Notes: generated from the sequence alone by a model not told the origin. A stretch of 44,715 nt of DNA from Rhodoferax sp. (GCA_009693325.1 SHXM01000005.1:1-44715); one strand, 5' to 3'. Shown: positions 1-8,852, numbered from the stretch's first letter. Program-made: numbers and translations.

Positions 1-495
1 GGCGTTGCGCCCGTGAGCCAGCGCATCATCCAGCAGTTCGGGCACTACTTTCAAGGTCAGACGCAGGTCGCTGAGCGTGGTTTTCTCAAAGCAGGCGGTG
101 CAGGCCAGCACCGGTACAAACCCATGGCCACAGGGCTTGTGCCAAAGTTGCGCGGGCAGCGCCGTCACGCGGTTGCCCCAGCGTTTCTCCCAGACCCAAA
201 TCATCAGCACATGGTCATACAGCTGGAGTCCGGCCTGCGTCAGGTGGTAGGCATGGCGCTGCGGGCGCTCTTGGTAAATTCTCTTGCGCAGCAGGCCCAG
301 TGAAACCAGCTTGGAGAGCCGCTGTGCCAGCGTCGAGCGGGGAATGTCGAGCCGGGTCTGCCAGTCTTCAAACCGTGTGAGCCCGGTGAAAGAGCCCATG
401 ACCACAGCCACGGTCCAGCGGTCGCCCAGCACCTTCAGGCCATGGTTAAGCGTGCTGCTTTGCAGCGCGTCACGGGTCAGGAGAAGGTCGAGCAT
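1..495 (-). CDS. HxlR-family transcriptional regulator (3' end outside window)
   Basis: This gene begins at the ATG read from 495 and runs off the left edge, leaving about 165 codons. The N-terminal half has the HxlR winged-helix pattern: HGLKVLGDRWTVAVV, then a helix pair ending RSTLAQRLSKLVSLGLL. The usual HxlR N-terminal redox cysteine is absent from the start, but a CGHGFVPVLACTAC stretch near the visible end could hold cysteines of a metal or redox site. It lies 28 nt downstream of the thiolase stop on the same strand, so it may be the last gene of the operon and its regulator. Family is clear; the ligand and target sites are not. HxlR proteins often respond to aldehydes or electrophiles, which would suit an oxygenase/aldehyde dehydrogenase operon (inference). 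Confidence 0.85.
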   Translation of the reverse strand, partial: MLDLLLTRDALQSSTLNHGLKVLGDRWTVAVVMGSFTGLTRFEDWQTRLDIPRSTLAQRLSKLVSLGLLRKRIYQERPQRHAYHLTQAGLQLYDHVLMIWVWEKRWGNRVTALPAQLWHKPCGHGFVPVLACTACFEKTTLSDLRLTLKVVPELLDDALAHGRNA

Positions 496-523
496 GTCTT
501 TGTGTGCAACGGCCCTGCCGGGC

Positions 524-1759
524 TCAGGCCGGGCAGGCCACGACAAAGCTCACCACGGTGGCGCATGAGCCGCCGATGTTGAGCGTCTGGACGCGCTGCG
601 CCCCTTCAATCTGGCAGTCACCGGCGCTGCCGGTGACCTGGCGCGCCGCATCAAACAGCATGCGTGTGCCGGTGGCACCCACCGGGTGGCCGCAGCCAAT
701 CAGGCCGCCGCTCATGTTGACGGGGCAGCGGCCGCCAGACTCGATGCTGCCGTCTTCCACCGCCTGCCAGCTTTGGCCGGGCGCGGTCAGCCCCAGATGG
801 TCGATCGCCATGTACTCGGTGGTGGTGAAGCAGTCATGGGTTTCCACGCCTTGCATGGCATCGATCCCCGCCACACCGGCTCGGCGCCAAGCGTCCTCAA
901 TGGTTTGGCGCAGGTGTGGAAAGACATAGCTGGCTTCGGCGCTGCGCTCGAACTTGTCTTTGAGCCGCAGTCCGGCATTGCGGTGGCCCCAGCCGGCGAT
1001 ATGTGGCAGCCGCGCCAGCGTGCTGCCGCGGCGCTGGGCGTGGGCCTGGGCAAAGCTGGCCGAAGCCAACACCACGGCGCAGGCGCCATCCGTGATCTGG
1101 CCGCAATCCTGGCGCCGAGTGCCAGGCTCGATCACCGGGTTGGCCTGGTCGTCATCGGTGAAGCTCAGGGCATCGAAGGCCCACTTGCGGGTTTGGGCCA
1201 ACGGGTTGCGCTTGGCGTGGCTGTAGTTCAGCTCGGCGATCCGGTTCAGGTGTTTGCGGTCCAGCCCATAGCGCCGCTCATACTCCTGGGCCAGCAGGCC
1301 AAAGGCGGCCGGCCACATGAAGGTGCAGTCAATGTCTTCATGGCCCTGCCAGGCAGCGGCGTTCTGGTTTTGGGACGCTACATTGCCGGGCAGGTTTTTG
1401 AACTCCTCAACCCCCAACACCAGCACGCAGTCGTAGCGGCCAGCTTCAATCTCGGCCATGGCGCTGAGCACGCCCAGGGACGACGAGGCACAGGCGCCCT
1501 CATGGCGCATGGCTGGCACGCCCCACAGCTCGGGCACCACTTGCGCCACCATGGCGCCCAAATGCGCCTGCTGGCGCTGCAGCTCGCCAAAGGCATTGCC
1601 CACATGGATGCTTGCGATGGCGGCGGCATCGAGCTCGCAGGCGGCCAGCGCGCCCAGCGTGGCCTCACGCGTGATGTCGGAAATATCCTGGCCCTGGCGG
1701 GACCAAACCTTGGCGAAATCGGTCTGGTAACCGCCTAGCACATACACGGGTTCACGCAT
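524..1759 (-). CDS. SCP2-type thiolase / acetyl-CoA acyltransferase
   Basis: A 411-residue thiolase-like enzyme expected to cleave or form 3-oxoacyl-CoA in the cytoplasm. The nucleophilic cysteine is C90 (HEGACASSS), a histidine lies in VETHDCF (H308), and the C-terminal loop GGLIGCGHPVGATG gives H358. The short length and HDCF pattern place it with the SCP2/archaeal-type thiolases rather than PhaA/FadA. Its ATG lies inside the last codons of the upstream nitronate monooxygenase gene (8-nt overlap), so the two are probably translationally coupled. In context it would take the last thiolytic step of a CoA-dependent side-chain degradation. The exact substrate cannot be read from sequence. Confidence 0.9.
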   Translation of the reverse strand: MREPVYVLGGYQTDFAKVWSRQGQDISDITREATLGALAACELDAAAIASIHVGNAFGELQRQQAHLGAMVAQVVPELWGVPAMRHEGACASSSLGVLSAMAEIEAGRYDCVLVLGVEEFKNLPGNVASQNQNAAAWQGHEDIDCTFMWPAAFGLLAQEYERRYGLDRKHLNRIAELNYSHAKRNPLAQTRKWAFDALSFTDDDQANPVIEPGTRRQDCGQITDGACAVVLASASFAQAHAQRRGSTLARLPHIAGWGHRNAGLRLKDKFERSAEASYVFPHLRQTIEDAWRRAGVAGIDAMQGVETHDCFTTTEYMAIDHLGLTAPGQSWQAVEDGSIESGGRCPVNMSGGLIGCGHPVGATGTRMLFDAARQVTGSAGDCQIEGAQRVQTLNIGGSCATVVSFVVACPA

Positions 1760-2744
1760 GTTGGTCTCCTGTGCCCAGCCAGGGCAGTTGTTTGAATCGG
1801 TTCAATGCTTGTTGGTAGTCGCGGGCCAGTTCGTCCACCACCGAGGCCACGCTGGCCACCGATTTGATCGGGCCCAGGCCCTGCCCGGCGGCCCAGACTT
1901 CGGTCCACTTTTTGCCAGCGAACGACTGGTTGCTGTCGTACTGGCGGCCTGGCGCATCGGGCATGTTGTCCGGGTCCAGCCCCTGGGCGCGCAGCGAGGG
2001 TTTGAGCCAGCTGGCGGCGGTGCCGGTGACCCCGGCGCTCACCACCAGGTCGTCGATGCTGCTGTCCACCACCATCTGCTTGTATTCCGCTGGCGCCAGG
2101 CTCTCGGCGGTAGGGATAAAACGGGTGCCCATATAAACCAGGTCGGCACCGCTGGCCACGGCGCCGGCCACACCCCAACCATCGCCGATGCCGCCACCGG
2201 TGATGACATAGCCGTCAAAAAACTCCCGCACGGCGCTAACAAAGGCAAACGGCGACAGGAAGCCGGTATGGCCGCCGGCGCCGGCGCACACGCAGGCCAG
2301 GCCGTCGGCGCCAGCCGCCACAGCCTTCTTGGCCAGTCCGACCGAGATCACATCGGCGATCACCAGGCCGCCATAGCCGTGCACCACCTCGATTGCCGGT
2401 TTCGGGCTACCCAGCGCCGTCACCACCAGTGGCGGCTTGAAGCGGGCCACCAGGGCCAGGTCTTCCGCCAGGCGGGTGTTGGAAGAATGCGTCACCAGGT
2501 TGGCGCACCAGGGGCCGATGGTGGCTACCGGTTGCGCTTCGCGCGCCTGCGCCAGGCCTTCGGTAATCTCGTACATCCAGTCGGCCAGCACCGACACCGG
2601 TCGCGCATTGGGCGTTGGAAAGGCGCCGATGATCCCGGCCTTGCAGGCCGCCAGCACCAGCTCGGGCCCGGAGATCAAAAACATCGGTGCTGCCACCACG
2701 GGCAGGCGCAGGGCAAAGCCGGCAGAGAGATTCAGCAAGCGCAC
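1752..2744 (-). CDS. Nitronate monooxygenase-family FMN protein
   Basis: The protein of about 330 residues belongs to the nitronate monooxygenase/2-nitropropane dioxygenase TIM-barrel family. Visible FMN-binding loops are AGAGGHTG (154-161), ITGGGIGDG (181-189) and YMGTRF (204-209), and the N-terminus LPVVAAPMFLIS is the typical first strand. The reading frame is open far upstream, but that part overlaps the hydrolase gene in another frame, so I start at the GTG read from 2744, which has an AGAAAG ribosome-site-like sequence just upstream. It overlaps the hydrolase stop by 13 nt. Family members oxidise nitronates, but many act in other pathways as flavin oxidoreductases, so nitroalkane chemistry is not established here. 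Confidence 0.85.
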   Translation of the reverse strand: MRLLNLSAGFALRLPVVAAPMFLISGPELVLAACKAGIIGAFPTPNARPVSVLADWMYEITEGLAQAREAQPVATIGPWCANLVTHSSNTRLAEDLALVARFKPPLVVTALGSPKPAIEVVHGYGGLVIADVISVGLAKKAVAAGADGLACVCAGAGGHTGFLSPFAFVSAVREFFDGYVITGGGIGDGWGVAGAVASGADLVYMGTRFIPTAESLAPAEYKQMVVDSSIDDLVVSAGVTGTAASWLKPSLRAQGLDPDNMPDAPGRQYDSNQSFAGKKWTEVWAAGQGLGPIKSVASVASVVDELARDYQQALNRFKQLPWLGTGDQHA

Positions 2745-3490
2745 GGTTGTCTTTCTGTAGTTTCCAGGTTCAATTGCCCTGGCTTGGAGAGGATAAAACC
2801 CAACAGCAGCTCGGCCAGTGCCGGTCCCTGCTCGGTGGGCGTTTGGTGGCCTGCACCCTCTACGATTGCCAGTTGGGCGTGGGGAATGAGTTCGCTGAGT
2901 TCCTGCGACAAAGCGAGCGGCGCCACCCGGTCCTCGCGGCCACACACCACCAACACGGGCTGCCTTATTGCGCTGAGCATGGCGCGGTGATCCGAACGCG
3001 CCATGATGGCACGGTTTTGCCGGATGGCGGCCTCAGCACCGACTGAGTGCATCATTTGCCGCATGGTTTGTACACACGCTGCTTCAGCCAGGCTTTTGGG
3101 ATGCAGGCTGAAGGCGATGATGCTCTCCACAGTGCGGGAAAAATTTCGCTCCAGCGCGCTGATAGTTCGCTCGCGAAGCAGCAGCGATTGCGCTGTCTCT
3201 ACAGCCGCCGAGGTGTCAACCAATGCCAGGGCCTGAACCCGCTGACCCTGTTGCGCCAGCATCTCAATTGCCACGTAGCCGCCCATGGAAAACCCGCAAA
3301 CAACCAAGGGCCGGTCTGGTCTCTGGTCAGCGACCAGGTCCCAGGCGCTGTGCGCCATGGCGGCAATGTTGTCCTGTGTCAAAACATCTGCCACCCGAAC
3401 ATCAAGGGCGTTGCCGATCCGGGCGCGCACCGCATCCCAGACCGCTGTGGTGTTGAACATGCCGGGTATCAGCAGGAGCAGGGGCTTCAT
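2732..3490 (-). CDS. Alpha/beta-fold hydrolase
   Basis: A hydrolase of 252 residues. The start is the ATG read from 3490 (MKPLLLLIPGMF), which overlaps the ligase stop as ATGA; the open frame further upstream is a shadow of the ligase gene. The nucleophile elbow is GFSMGG (S68). A strand carrying VCGREDRVAP supplies the likely acid and EGAGHQTPTE the likely catalytic histidine. There is no signal peptide, so it is probably cytoplasmic. The surrounding CoA ligase, oxygenase and thiolase suggest a thioesterase, esterase or ring/side-chain hydrolase role in the same pathway, but the fold is too versatile to name a substrate. Confidence 0.87.
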   Translation of the reverse strand: MKPLLLLIPGMFNTTAVWDAVRARIGNALDVRVADVLTQDNIAAMAHSAWDLVADQRPDRPLVVCGFSMGGYVAIEMLAQQGQRVQALALVDTSAAVETAQSLLLRERTISALERNFSRTVESIIAFSLHPKSLAEAACVQTMRQMMHSVGAEAAIRQNRAIMARSDHRAMLSAIRQPVLVVCGREDRVAPLALSQELSELIPHAQLAIVEGAGHQTPTEQGPALAELLLGFILSKPGQLNLETTERQPCAC

Positions 3491-5223
3491 ACCTGATCCG
3501 GTGCCAATGCGCGCGCCTGTTGGCGCAGCTCGCGCTTGAGTATTTTGCCCAATGGGTTGCGTGGCAGGGCGGGCAGGGCGAGCAGGTATTCCGGGAGTTT
3601 GAAGGCAGCCACTCGCTGCAGCTTTAAAAACTCGAGAAGCTCGGCCAGGCTGAGCGCCTGTGGCCCTGCGTAGACCACGCAGGCACATAGCTTTTCGCCC
3701 AAAATCCGGTCGGGTACGCCCACCACTGCCACCTCCTTGATGCCGGGACAGCCGGCCAGCAGGCCTTCGACCTCTTCGCTGGAGATGTTCATGCCGCCCC
3801 TGATCACCAGGTCCTTGGAGCGACCGACATGGCGGTAGTACTGCAACTGTTCGCCGCCAATCTCGAACAGGTCGCCGGTGCGGTAAAAACCTTGTTCGTC
3901 AAAGGCGCGGGCGGTCATGTCGGGCGCTCTGAAATAGCCGCTAAAAACGGTCGGCCCCTTGAAGCGTAGTTCACCGGGCTGGCCGGCTTGGGTGATGTCA
4001 GCCCCGCTGGCCAGATCCACCAGCCGGGTCTTGATTTTGCGGGTGGTCGAAACCCGCCAGTCAAAGCCGGCCACGCCGGCGCGCGGAAAATATTGCGCCC
4101 GCAGTGCCGGTTCGGGAATCTCGATATCGCTGCCCGACAGGGCTGCGCCCTCATTGGAGCCGAAGTAGTTGATGATTTGTACGCCGTACTTGTCGGCAAA
4201 ACCCTGCACCATCCAGTCAGACAGCGGCGCCGACCCAGAACCGATGCGGCGCAGGCGCTGAAAATCAATGCCAGCCAAAAGGCTGTCGTCCTGGAGCATC
4301 ATGTTCAAGATGGCCGGTGCCGCCACGGTGTAGTCAATGCGCTCTTCGCGCAACTGCTGCAAAAACACCGGCAGGCTGAATGGGTGGTGCTGCACCACCG
4401 TGCCACCCAACACCAGCCAGGCTGCCAGTGCGGATGACAGGCCCGACATATTCACCAGCGGGAAGGGGTTGAGAAGTCGTGCACCGGGTTCGAGTTGGCC
4501 GGCCTCGATGATGCTGGGGGCGGCGATCAACCACTCGTTGTGGCTACGCGGCACGCCTTTGGGCGCCGCTTCGGTGCCTGAAGTCCAGCAGATGCTGAAC
4601 ACATCATTGGCGGTAACAGCAGCGTCCCGCTCGGCGCGGGCCAGCTGCGCCAGGTGTTCAGGCCTCAGCGCGGCGGGCCAGGCCGACTCAATGTCCAGCA
4701 CACCGTCTGGCAGGTGTGGGCCCCAAGCCAGCACCGAGCGCAGGCTGGGGTGCGCGCTGCTGAGCTGGCGGTACATGGCGGCAGCCTGGTGGGTATGCCC
4801 GGCGCGACCGATCTGGGTGAAGGTGATGGCAGCGGCCGCTTCGGTGATCGACAGAATATGAGCCAACTCGTGTTCACGGTACTGAACTGGCACTGGCGTC
4901 ACCACCAACCCAAGCCGGGCGCAGGCCAAGTACACCAGGTACTGTTCTACGCCGTTGGGCAGGTGCACCACCACGATGTCGTCGCGGCGCAGGCCCTGTT
5001 GCAACAACACCAGGCTGAATCGGTCGGTGTCCTCAGCCAGTTGGCGCCAGCTCAGGCGCTGCTGCGGACCATGGGCGAAATCACTGCGGTTGCAGGCGTC
5101 AACCACAGCCTCGGAATCACCGCGCGTGTTGACCTGCTGCACAAACACATCCCACAGGGTTTGCTGGCCCCACCAGCCTTTCTCGGTGTACTCGGCGATG
5201 GTCTCCGGCTTGACCAGCACCAT
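3487..5223 (-). CDS. AMP-forming acyl-CoA ligase
   Basis: An ANL-superfamily adenylate-forming enzyme of 578 residues expected to activate a carboxylic acid as its CoA thioester. It shows the phosphate-binding motif CWTSGTEAAPKGVPRSH, the YFGSNEGA adenine motif, YRTGDLFEI, the hinge GRSKDLVIRGGMNISSEEVE, and a C-terminal PRNPLGKILKREL with the catalytic lysine. The start at 5223 (MVLVKPETIAEY) is preferred because it leaves a single base after the stop of the upstream oxygenase gene, a coupled junction. It is distant from FadD and closer to short-chain or aromatic acid ligases. In context it would activate the acid released after oxidative cleavage and aldehyde oxidation (inference). Confidence 0.9.
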   Translation of the reverse strand: MVLVKPETIAEYTEKGWWGQQTLWDVFVQQVNTRGDSEAVVDACNRSDFAHGPQQRLSWRQLAEDTDRFSLVLLQQGLRRDDIVVVHLPNGVEQYLVYLACARLGLVVTPVPVQYREHELAHILSITEAAAAITFTQIGRAGHTHQAAAMYRQLSSAHPSLRSVLAWGPHLPDGVLDIESAWPAALRPEHLAQLARAERDAAVTANDVFSICWTSGTEAAPKGVPRSHNEWLIAAPSIIEAGQLEPGARLLNPFPLVNMSGLSSALAAWLVLGGTVVQHHPFSLPVFLQQLREERIDYTVAAPAILNMMLQDDSLLAGIDFQRLRRIGSGSAPLSDWMVQGFADKYGVQIINYFGSNEGAALSGSDIEIPEPALRAQYFPRAGVAGFDWRVSTTRKIKTRLVDLASGADITQAGQPGELRFKGPTVFSGYFRAPDMTARAFDEQGFYRTGDLFEIGGEQLQYYRHVGRSKDLVIRGGMNISSEEVEGLLAGCPGIKEVAVVGVPDRILGEKLCACVVYAGPQALSLAELLEFLKLQRVAAFKLPEYLLALPALPRNPLGKILKRELRQQARALAPDQV

Positions 5224-5224
5224 C

Positions 5225-6670
5225 TCAGTAGCCGCGCGCCAGGCGTTCGCCGCTGACCCAGGTGGCATGAAAGCCGTTGGGCACGCGTTGCGGCAGGCGG
5301 ATGCGGCAGACCGGGCCCTGGGCCACGTCGTGCGCGTCCAAGATGGTGACCCAGGAGCTCTTGCCTAGGTCGTCCCACATGAAGCCGACCAGGTAACCGT
5401 CGTCTTCGGCCTGCCAGTTGTCTTTAGGTGCGAACGGGGCTTCGCTGAACCACTTGTGCACGCCGGCGTGGTAGGTGCTGCAGCTGTCTTTTTCAAGGTC
5501 ATAGCGGGCGATGCCACAGAAGCGCGGGTCTTCAGCGCGGTTGCTGCGGCCCATCAGCACGCTCCAGGAGTAGCGCGTTTTGTGGCCCTGCATCCAGGAG
5601 TTGATCACCGGGAACTCCTGGTTGATGATGTCGTCAATGACCCTCTCCTTGGTCTGGCCGGTGCGCAGGTTGAAGCGCCACTCGTAGAACATGAAGTCAT
5701 GCTCCAGGTTGGCCAGCATTTTGGGGAAACGCTCCACATCGACCTTGCCACGGATGTCGGTGGGCAGCCGGAACGGGGTGCCTGTCATCACGATCTCGGT
5801 GCCGCCCTGGCCGTCGTCTTCTTCCCAGGCATTTGACGCGTGGTACATATAGGTCGGGTTGGCCTCAAACCAGCGGATTTGGTCCGGTGTGCCGTGGCGC
5901 GGTACCACGCCAAAGCGCGAGGGCAGGGTGTGGTGAAACTTGAGCTTGTGCCGGCCGGCGGCAAATGCGTCCATGTCGTAAAACAGCGGCAGGTCGTGCA
6001 GGATGGTGTAGTTGGGCGTGATCGCCATGTCGTGTGGCAGTCGCGGCCCGGGTAACTGCACCGGCATGAAGGTCTTGAGCTGACCCAGCCGGTCCATCAC
6101 GCCATAGTGCATGTAGGGAGCCTCTTTGCCGTAGGCAAAAAACAGGAACTCGCCGGTGCGCTCATCGACCTTGGAATGGGCCGAGATCGGCAGACCCACC
6201 AGCCGTGGGTCCACCGGCAGCCGGCCCACGGTGGACAGGTCGTTTGGGCGGCACTGGTAGACCGAGCCACCCAGGTACCACATCGAGACCAGGTGGCCCG
6301 CGTAGTACTTGACATCGGTATTCGATGTGTTCTTGACCGGCATATCGGGGCGGTCCTTGCGGGGCGGGTCCTTGATGCCCTGCCACAACGCCGAACCTGC
6401 GCCGAGTTCTTCTTTCAGGCTGTCGGTCATGACCCAGCGGTTTTGGTACTGCGCTTTGCCATTGGCGAAGCGCACTGCGTGCAGCATGCCGTCGCCGTCG
6501 AACCAGTGGTAGCGGCCGGGCGCCTCGAAGCGGCGGTTCGGGCCGTTTCGCACATACATGCCGGTCAGGTCTTTCGGGATTTCGCCCTCGATGTCGGTCA
6601 GGTCTAGCGTCAGCTCTTGCTGCACTGGCGCAAAGCCGCCGCTGAGAACTGGGATGTCGTTGTGGCCCAT
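5225..6670 (-). CDS. Carotenoid oxygenase (RPE65/CCD) family non-haem iron dioxygenase
   Basis: The 481-residue protein has full family length. The four iron-ligand histidines expected of the seven-bladed propeller are visible: H165 (SAHSK), H213 (LPHDMAIT), H277 (MYHASNAWEE) and H468 (GFHATWV). The N-terminal MYVRNGPNRRFE and YHWFDGDGML motifs are also typical. Members cleave C=C bonds in carotenoids, apocarotenoids, lignostilbenes or isoeugenol-type phenylpropenes and yield aldehydes. The start has a good AAGGAAAA ribosome site. It sits 11 nt after the PaaN gene and is followed at once by the CoA ligase, so aldehyde production, oxidation and CoA activation are encoded side by side. Whether the substrate is a stilbene, a phenylpropene or a terpenoid cannot be told. 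Confidence 0.9.
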   Translation of the reverse strand: MGHNDIPVLSGGFAPVQQELTLDLTDIEGEIPKDLTGMYVRNGPNRRFEAPGRYHWFDGDGMLHAVRFANGKAQYQNRWVMTDSLKEELGAGSALWQGIKDPPRKDRPDMPVKNTSNTDVKYYAGHLVSMWYLGGSVYQCRPNDLSTVGRLPVDPRLVGLPISAHSKVDERTGEFLFFAYGKEAPYMHYGVMDRLGQLKTFMPVQLPGPRLPHDMAITPNYTILHDLPLFYDMDAFAAGRHKLKFHHTLPSRFGVVPRHGTPDQIRWFEANPTYMYHASNAWEEDDGQGGTEIVMTGTPFRLPTDIRGKVDVERFPKMLANLEHDFMFYEWRFNLRTGQTKERVIDDIINQEFPVINSWMQGHKTRYSWSVLMGRSNRAEDPRFCGIARYDLEKDSCSTYHAGVHKWFSEAPFAPKDNWQAEDDGYLVGFMWDDLGKSSWVTILDAHDVAQGPVCRIRLPQRVPNGFHATWVSGERLARGY

Positions 6671-6681
6671 GGGGTTTTCCT

Positions 6682-8394
6682 TCAGTTTGGTTCCGTCTTT
6701 TGCTTGGCGCGGGCGGGTCGGCGCGACTGGCTCACGCAGAAGCGGTTGGCCACAAAGGCCAGGTGCGTCAGGGCGGCGTTGCCGGCCGGGTTCAGCCCGG
6801 TGACATGGTAGTCACTGTAGGCGGCTGCAAAATTGAGCGGCATGGCGCCAGTCAGGTTGATGGTGAGTTGAGCGCCAGCTTGCGCGTAGGCGAGTTGTGC
6901 TTGATCGATGTAGGACTCGTCGGTGGAATACACAAAGGCTGTGAGGCCGCCGAACTCACGCACATCGCGGGTGGCCTGGGCCAGCGCATCAGCAGCGTCG
7001 TCGCAGGCGATCACAAAACTGATCGGCCCGAAGCGCTCTTGGCCATACAGATCGCGTTCGGTTTTGCTGACCCGGAGCATCAGCGGCGTGCTGGTGCGGG
7101 CTTGCGGGAACTCGGGGTGCGCATAGGGTTTGGGCGCCAGCAGCACCTCACCGCGCTGCCCGCCTTGGGCCTGCATGTGTTTGAGCAGTGCCAGGGTCTG
7201 TTCTGACTGAACCGCAGCCAAAATCAGGGCTGCCTTGGCGGGTTCGCGCGTCAAGGTCGCAACTGCCGTTGCGAGCCGCTCGCCGACGTCGGCAAAGCCA
7301 ACCAAGCCATCGGGCGTGCGCACCCCGCTTGCCGGGACATAAATGTTTTGCGGGCTGGTGCACATTTGCGCGCTAAACAGGCACAGCGTGGTGGCCAGGC
7401 TGCGCAGCACGGCGTCAAGGTCATCCACCGACTCCAGCAACACCGTATTGCAGCCGGCGGTTTCGGTGAAGCTGAGCGCCGGATGGGCATTGCGCTCGAC
7501 CCATTGGCCGAACTGCACGCTGCCGGTGAAGTCGACCATCGCCGTTTTGGGGTGTTTGACCAGCAGTTTGCCGATCGGCTCGGCGGTGCTGTCAATGGCC
7601 AGAGTCACCAGGTTGGGGTCAAACCCGGCCGCCTGAAGTACCTGTCGGAACACGCATACCGAAATTGCCATCGGCAGCACCGTGGCCGGGTGCGGCTTGA
7701 CGATCACGGCGTTGCCGGTAGCCAGGCTGGCCATCATCGAGGGCCAAGCGTTCCAGGTGGGAAAACTAGCACAGCTAAAGCAGACCGCCACACCGCGCGG
7801 CACCAGCCGGTAGGTTTTTTCCAGCGCGATGTGAGCAGACCCAAACTGGCGCTCCCAGCGGGCCTGGGGAGCCACGGCATGCTGCGCCTGGTGTGCATAG
7901 ACCAGGGTTTCTATCGCCCGGTCAAGCGCATTGACACCCGAGCCGGCATAGGCCATGTTGAAGCTTTGGCCCGTGGTGTGCATGACGGCCTGCGTGATCT
8001 CGAACAAGTGGCCCTGGTAGAGCCGGTCTACCACCTCCATCAGCACACCAATGCGGGTGTCGACGGTCGCGCCAGACCAACTGCCGATGGCCCGCGTAGC
8101 CGCATCAAACAGGGTGTTCGGGTCAGCCTGGGGGTAGACAATGCCCAGCTTTTGACGGGTATACGGGGATACTTCTTCGCCCTGTTCGCCAACCCCGCCG
8201 GGCTGGTCAAGCACAAAGCTTTTGTCCCCTGCGCCGCCGAGGTGGGCGCGGAATGCCGCTAGGCCCAGGGCCTGTGCCGCGGCGGAATCGGGATATTTGG
8301 CGGGCATATCCGGGAAAGGGCTCCAGCATTCCCGCGTCGCGCAGGCGACCTGCGCCCGCTCAAACCGCGCTCGGTGCGTCTCAAAGTGCTTCAT
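6682..8394 (-). CDS. paaN: PaaN-type aldehyde dehydrogenase
   Basis: A 570-residue member of the aldehyde dehydrogenase superfamily, of the PaaN type linked to phenylacetate degradation. Visible features are the cofactor loop IVKPHPATVLP (K233), FTGSVQFG (289-296), the general base in FTETAGCN (E311) and the nucleophile in LFSAQMCTSPQN (C345). It lacks the MaoC hydratase domain of the two-domain PaaZ enzyme. The start at 8394 (MKHFETHRARF) overlaps the TGA of the upstream lipocalin-like gene as ATGA; the open frame further upstream overlaps that gene. No other paa genes lie nearby, so a role in oxidising the aldehyde made by the neighbouring oxygenase is at least as likely as a phenylacetate role. 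Confidence 0.85.
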   Translation of the reverse strand: MKHFETHRARFERAQVACATRECWSPFPDMPAKYPDSAAAQALGLAAFRAHLGGAGDKSFVLDQPGGVGEQGEEVSPYTRQKLGIVYPQADPNTLFDAATRAIGSWSGATVDTRIGVLMEVVDRLYQGHLFEITQAVMHTTGQSFNMAYAGSGVNALDRAIETLVYAHQAQHAVAPQARWERQFGSAHIALEKTYRLVPRGVAVCFSCASFPTWNAWPSMMASLATGNAVIVKPHPATVLPMAISVCVFRQVLQAAGFDPNLVTLAIDSTAEPIGKLLVKHPKTAMVDFTGSVQFGQWVERNAHPALSFTETAGCNTVLLESVDDLDAVLRSLATTLCLFSAQMCTSPQNIYVPASGVRTPDGLVGFADVGERLATAVATLTREPAKAALILAAVQSEQTLALLKHMQAQGGQRGEVLLAPKPYAHPEFPQARTSTPLMLRVSKTERDLYGQERFGPISFVIACDDAADALAQATRDVREFGGLTAFVYSTDESYIDQAQLAYAQAGAQLTINLTGAMPLNFAAAYSDYHVTGLNPAGNAALTHLAFVANRFCVSQSRRPARAKQKTEPN

Positions 8395-8852
8395 GGCGCG
8401 GGCCTGCGTTGCCACTGGAGTCGGTGGTGTCTGGCGATCTGGGTGCCTGGCAACAGGTCGCTGGCCGACAAGGTCAAGCACCCCGGCACTGACAGATCGA
8501 TGTCCCGTATCTGCTCGGTGCCGACAAAATTGGGATTCAGCGCGTGCGTCACGCTGTGCACCACCCGCTGACCATCGCCCTTGGGTTCAATGCGGTAACG
8601 CCCGGCATATTGAAAAAAGCTCTCGAATGCCGCCAAGCGCTCTGGCACGGGGGCGCTGCGAACACTGGGGGACGACAGCCGGGGGCGCGCTGCTGCGGCG
8701 ATGCAGGCGCTCATGCTGCCATCATGGGTGTAGCAAATCAGGCCCGTGGCGTCAGCGCCGTAGGGCAGGCTGTCCGGCCTGCCATCGCCATATTGGATGG
8801 CCCAACGCACCAAGTGCCAAGTCCCGAGCAGGGGGTTGTCTGTGCCAGTCAA
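8391..8852 (-). CDS. Lipocalin-like domain protein
   Basis: A protein of 153 residues that begins NPLLGTWHLVRW, the first-strand signature of the bacterial lipocalin-like family (Pfam Lipocalin_5 type). YGADATGLICYTHDGSMSACI and FQYAGRYRIEP also fit a small beta-barrel. No ATG is available; the start is the TTG read from 8852, with a GCGAG-like site upstream. It is the first gene of the leftward operon and its stop overlaps the paaN start. Lipocalin-like partners often occur beside oxygenases and may bind a hydrophobic substrate, but no enzymatic role has been assigned to the family. A weak TTG start as the leading codon would keep its level low. Confidence 0.8.
   Translation of the reverse strand: MTGTDNPLLGTWHLVRWAIQYGDGRPDSLPYGADATGLICYTHDGSMSACIAAAARPRLSSPSVRSAPVPERLAAFESFFQYAGRYRIEPKGDGQRVVHSVTHALNPNFVGTEQIRDIDLSVPGCLTLSASDLLPGTQIARHHRLQWQRRPAP

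Noticed and set aside
686-1738. Long open frame opposite the thiolase gene (350 codons), with similar ones opposite NMO and the fused monooxygenase
   Set aside because: They mirror strongly conserved genes, are rich in H, A, G and Q as expected of antisense frames in high-GC DNA, and match no family.
5225-6670. Carotenoid oxygenase as part of a pigment pathway with bchC
   Set aside because: The gene lies over 20 kb away inside a CoA-dependent catabolic operon, so a functional link with bchC is unsupported.
6682-8394. Part of a phenylacetate (paa) operon
   Set aside because: No paaABCDE, paaG, paaJ or paaZ genes in the window; only the PaaN-type enzyme and a distant PaaK-like ligase.
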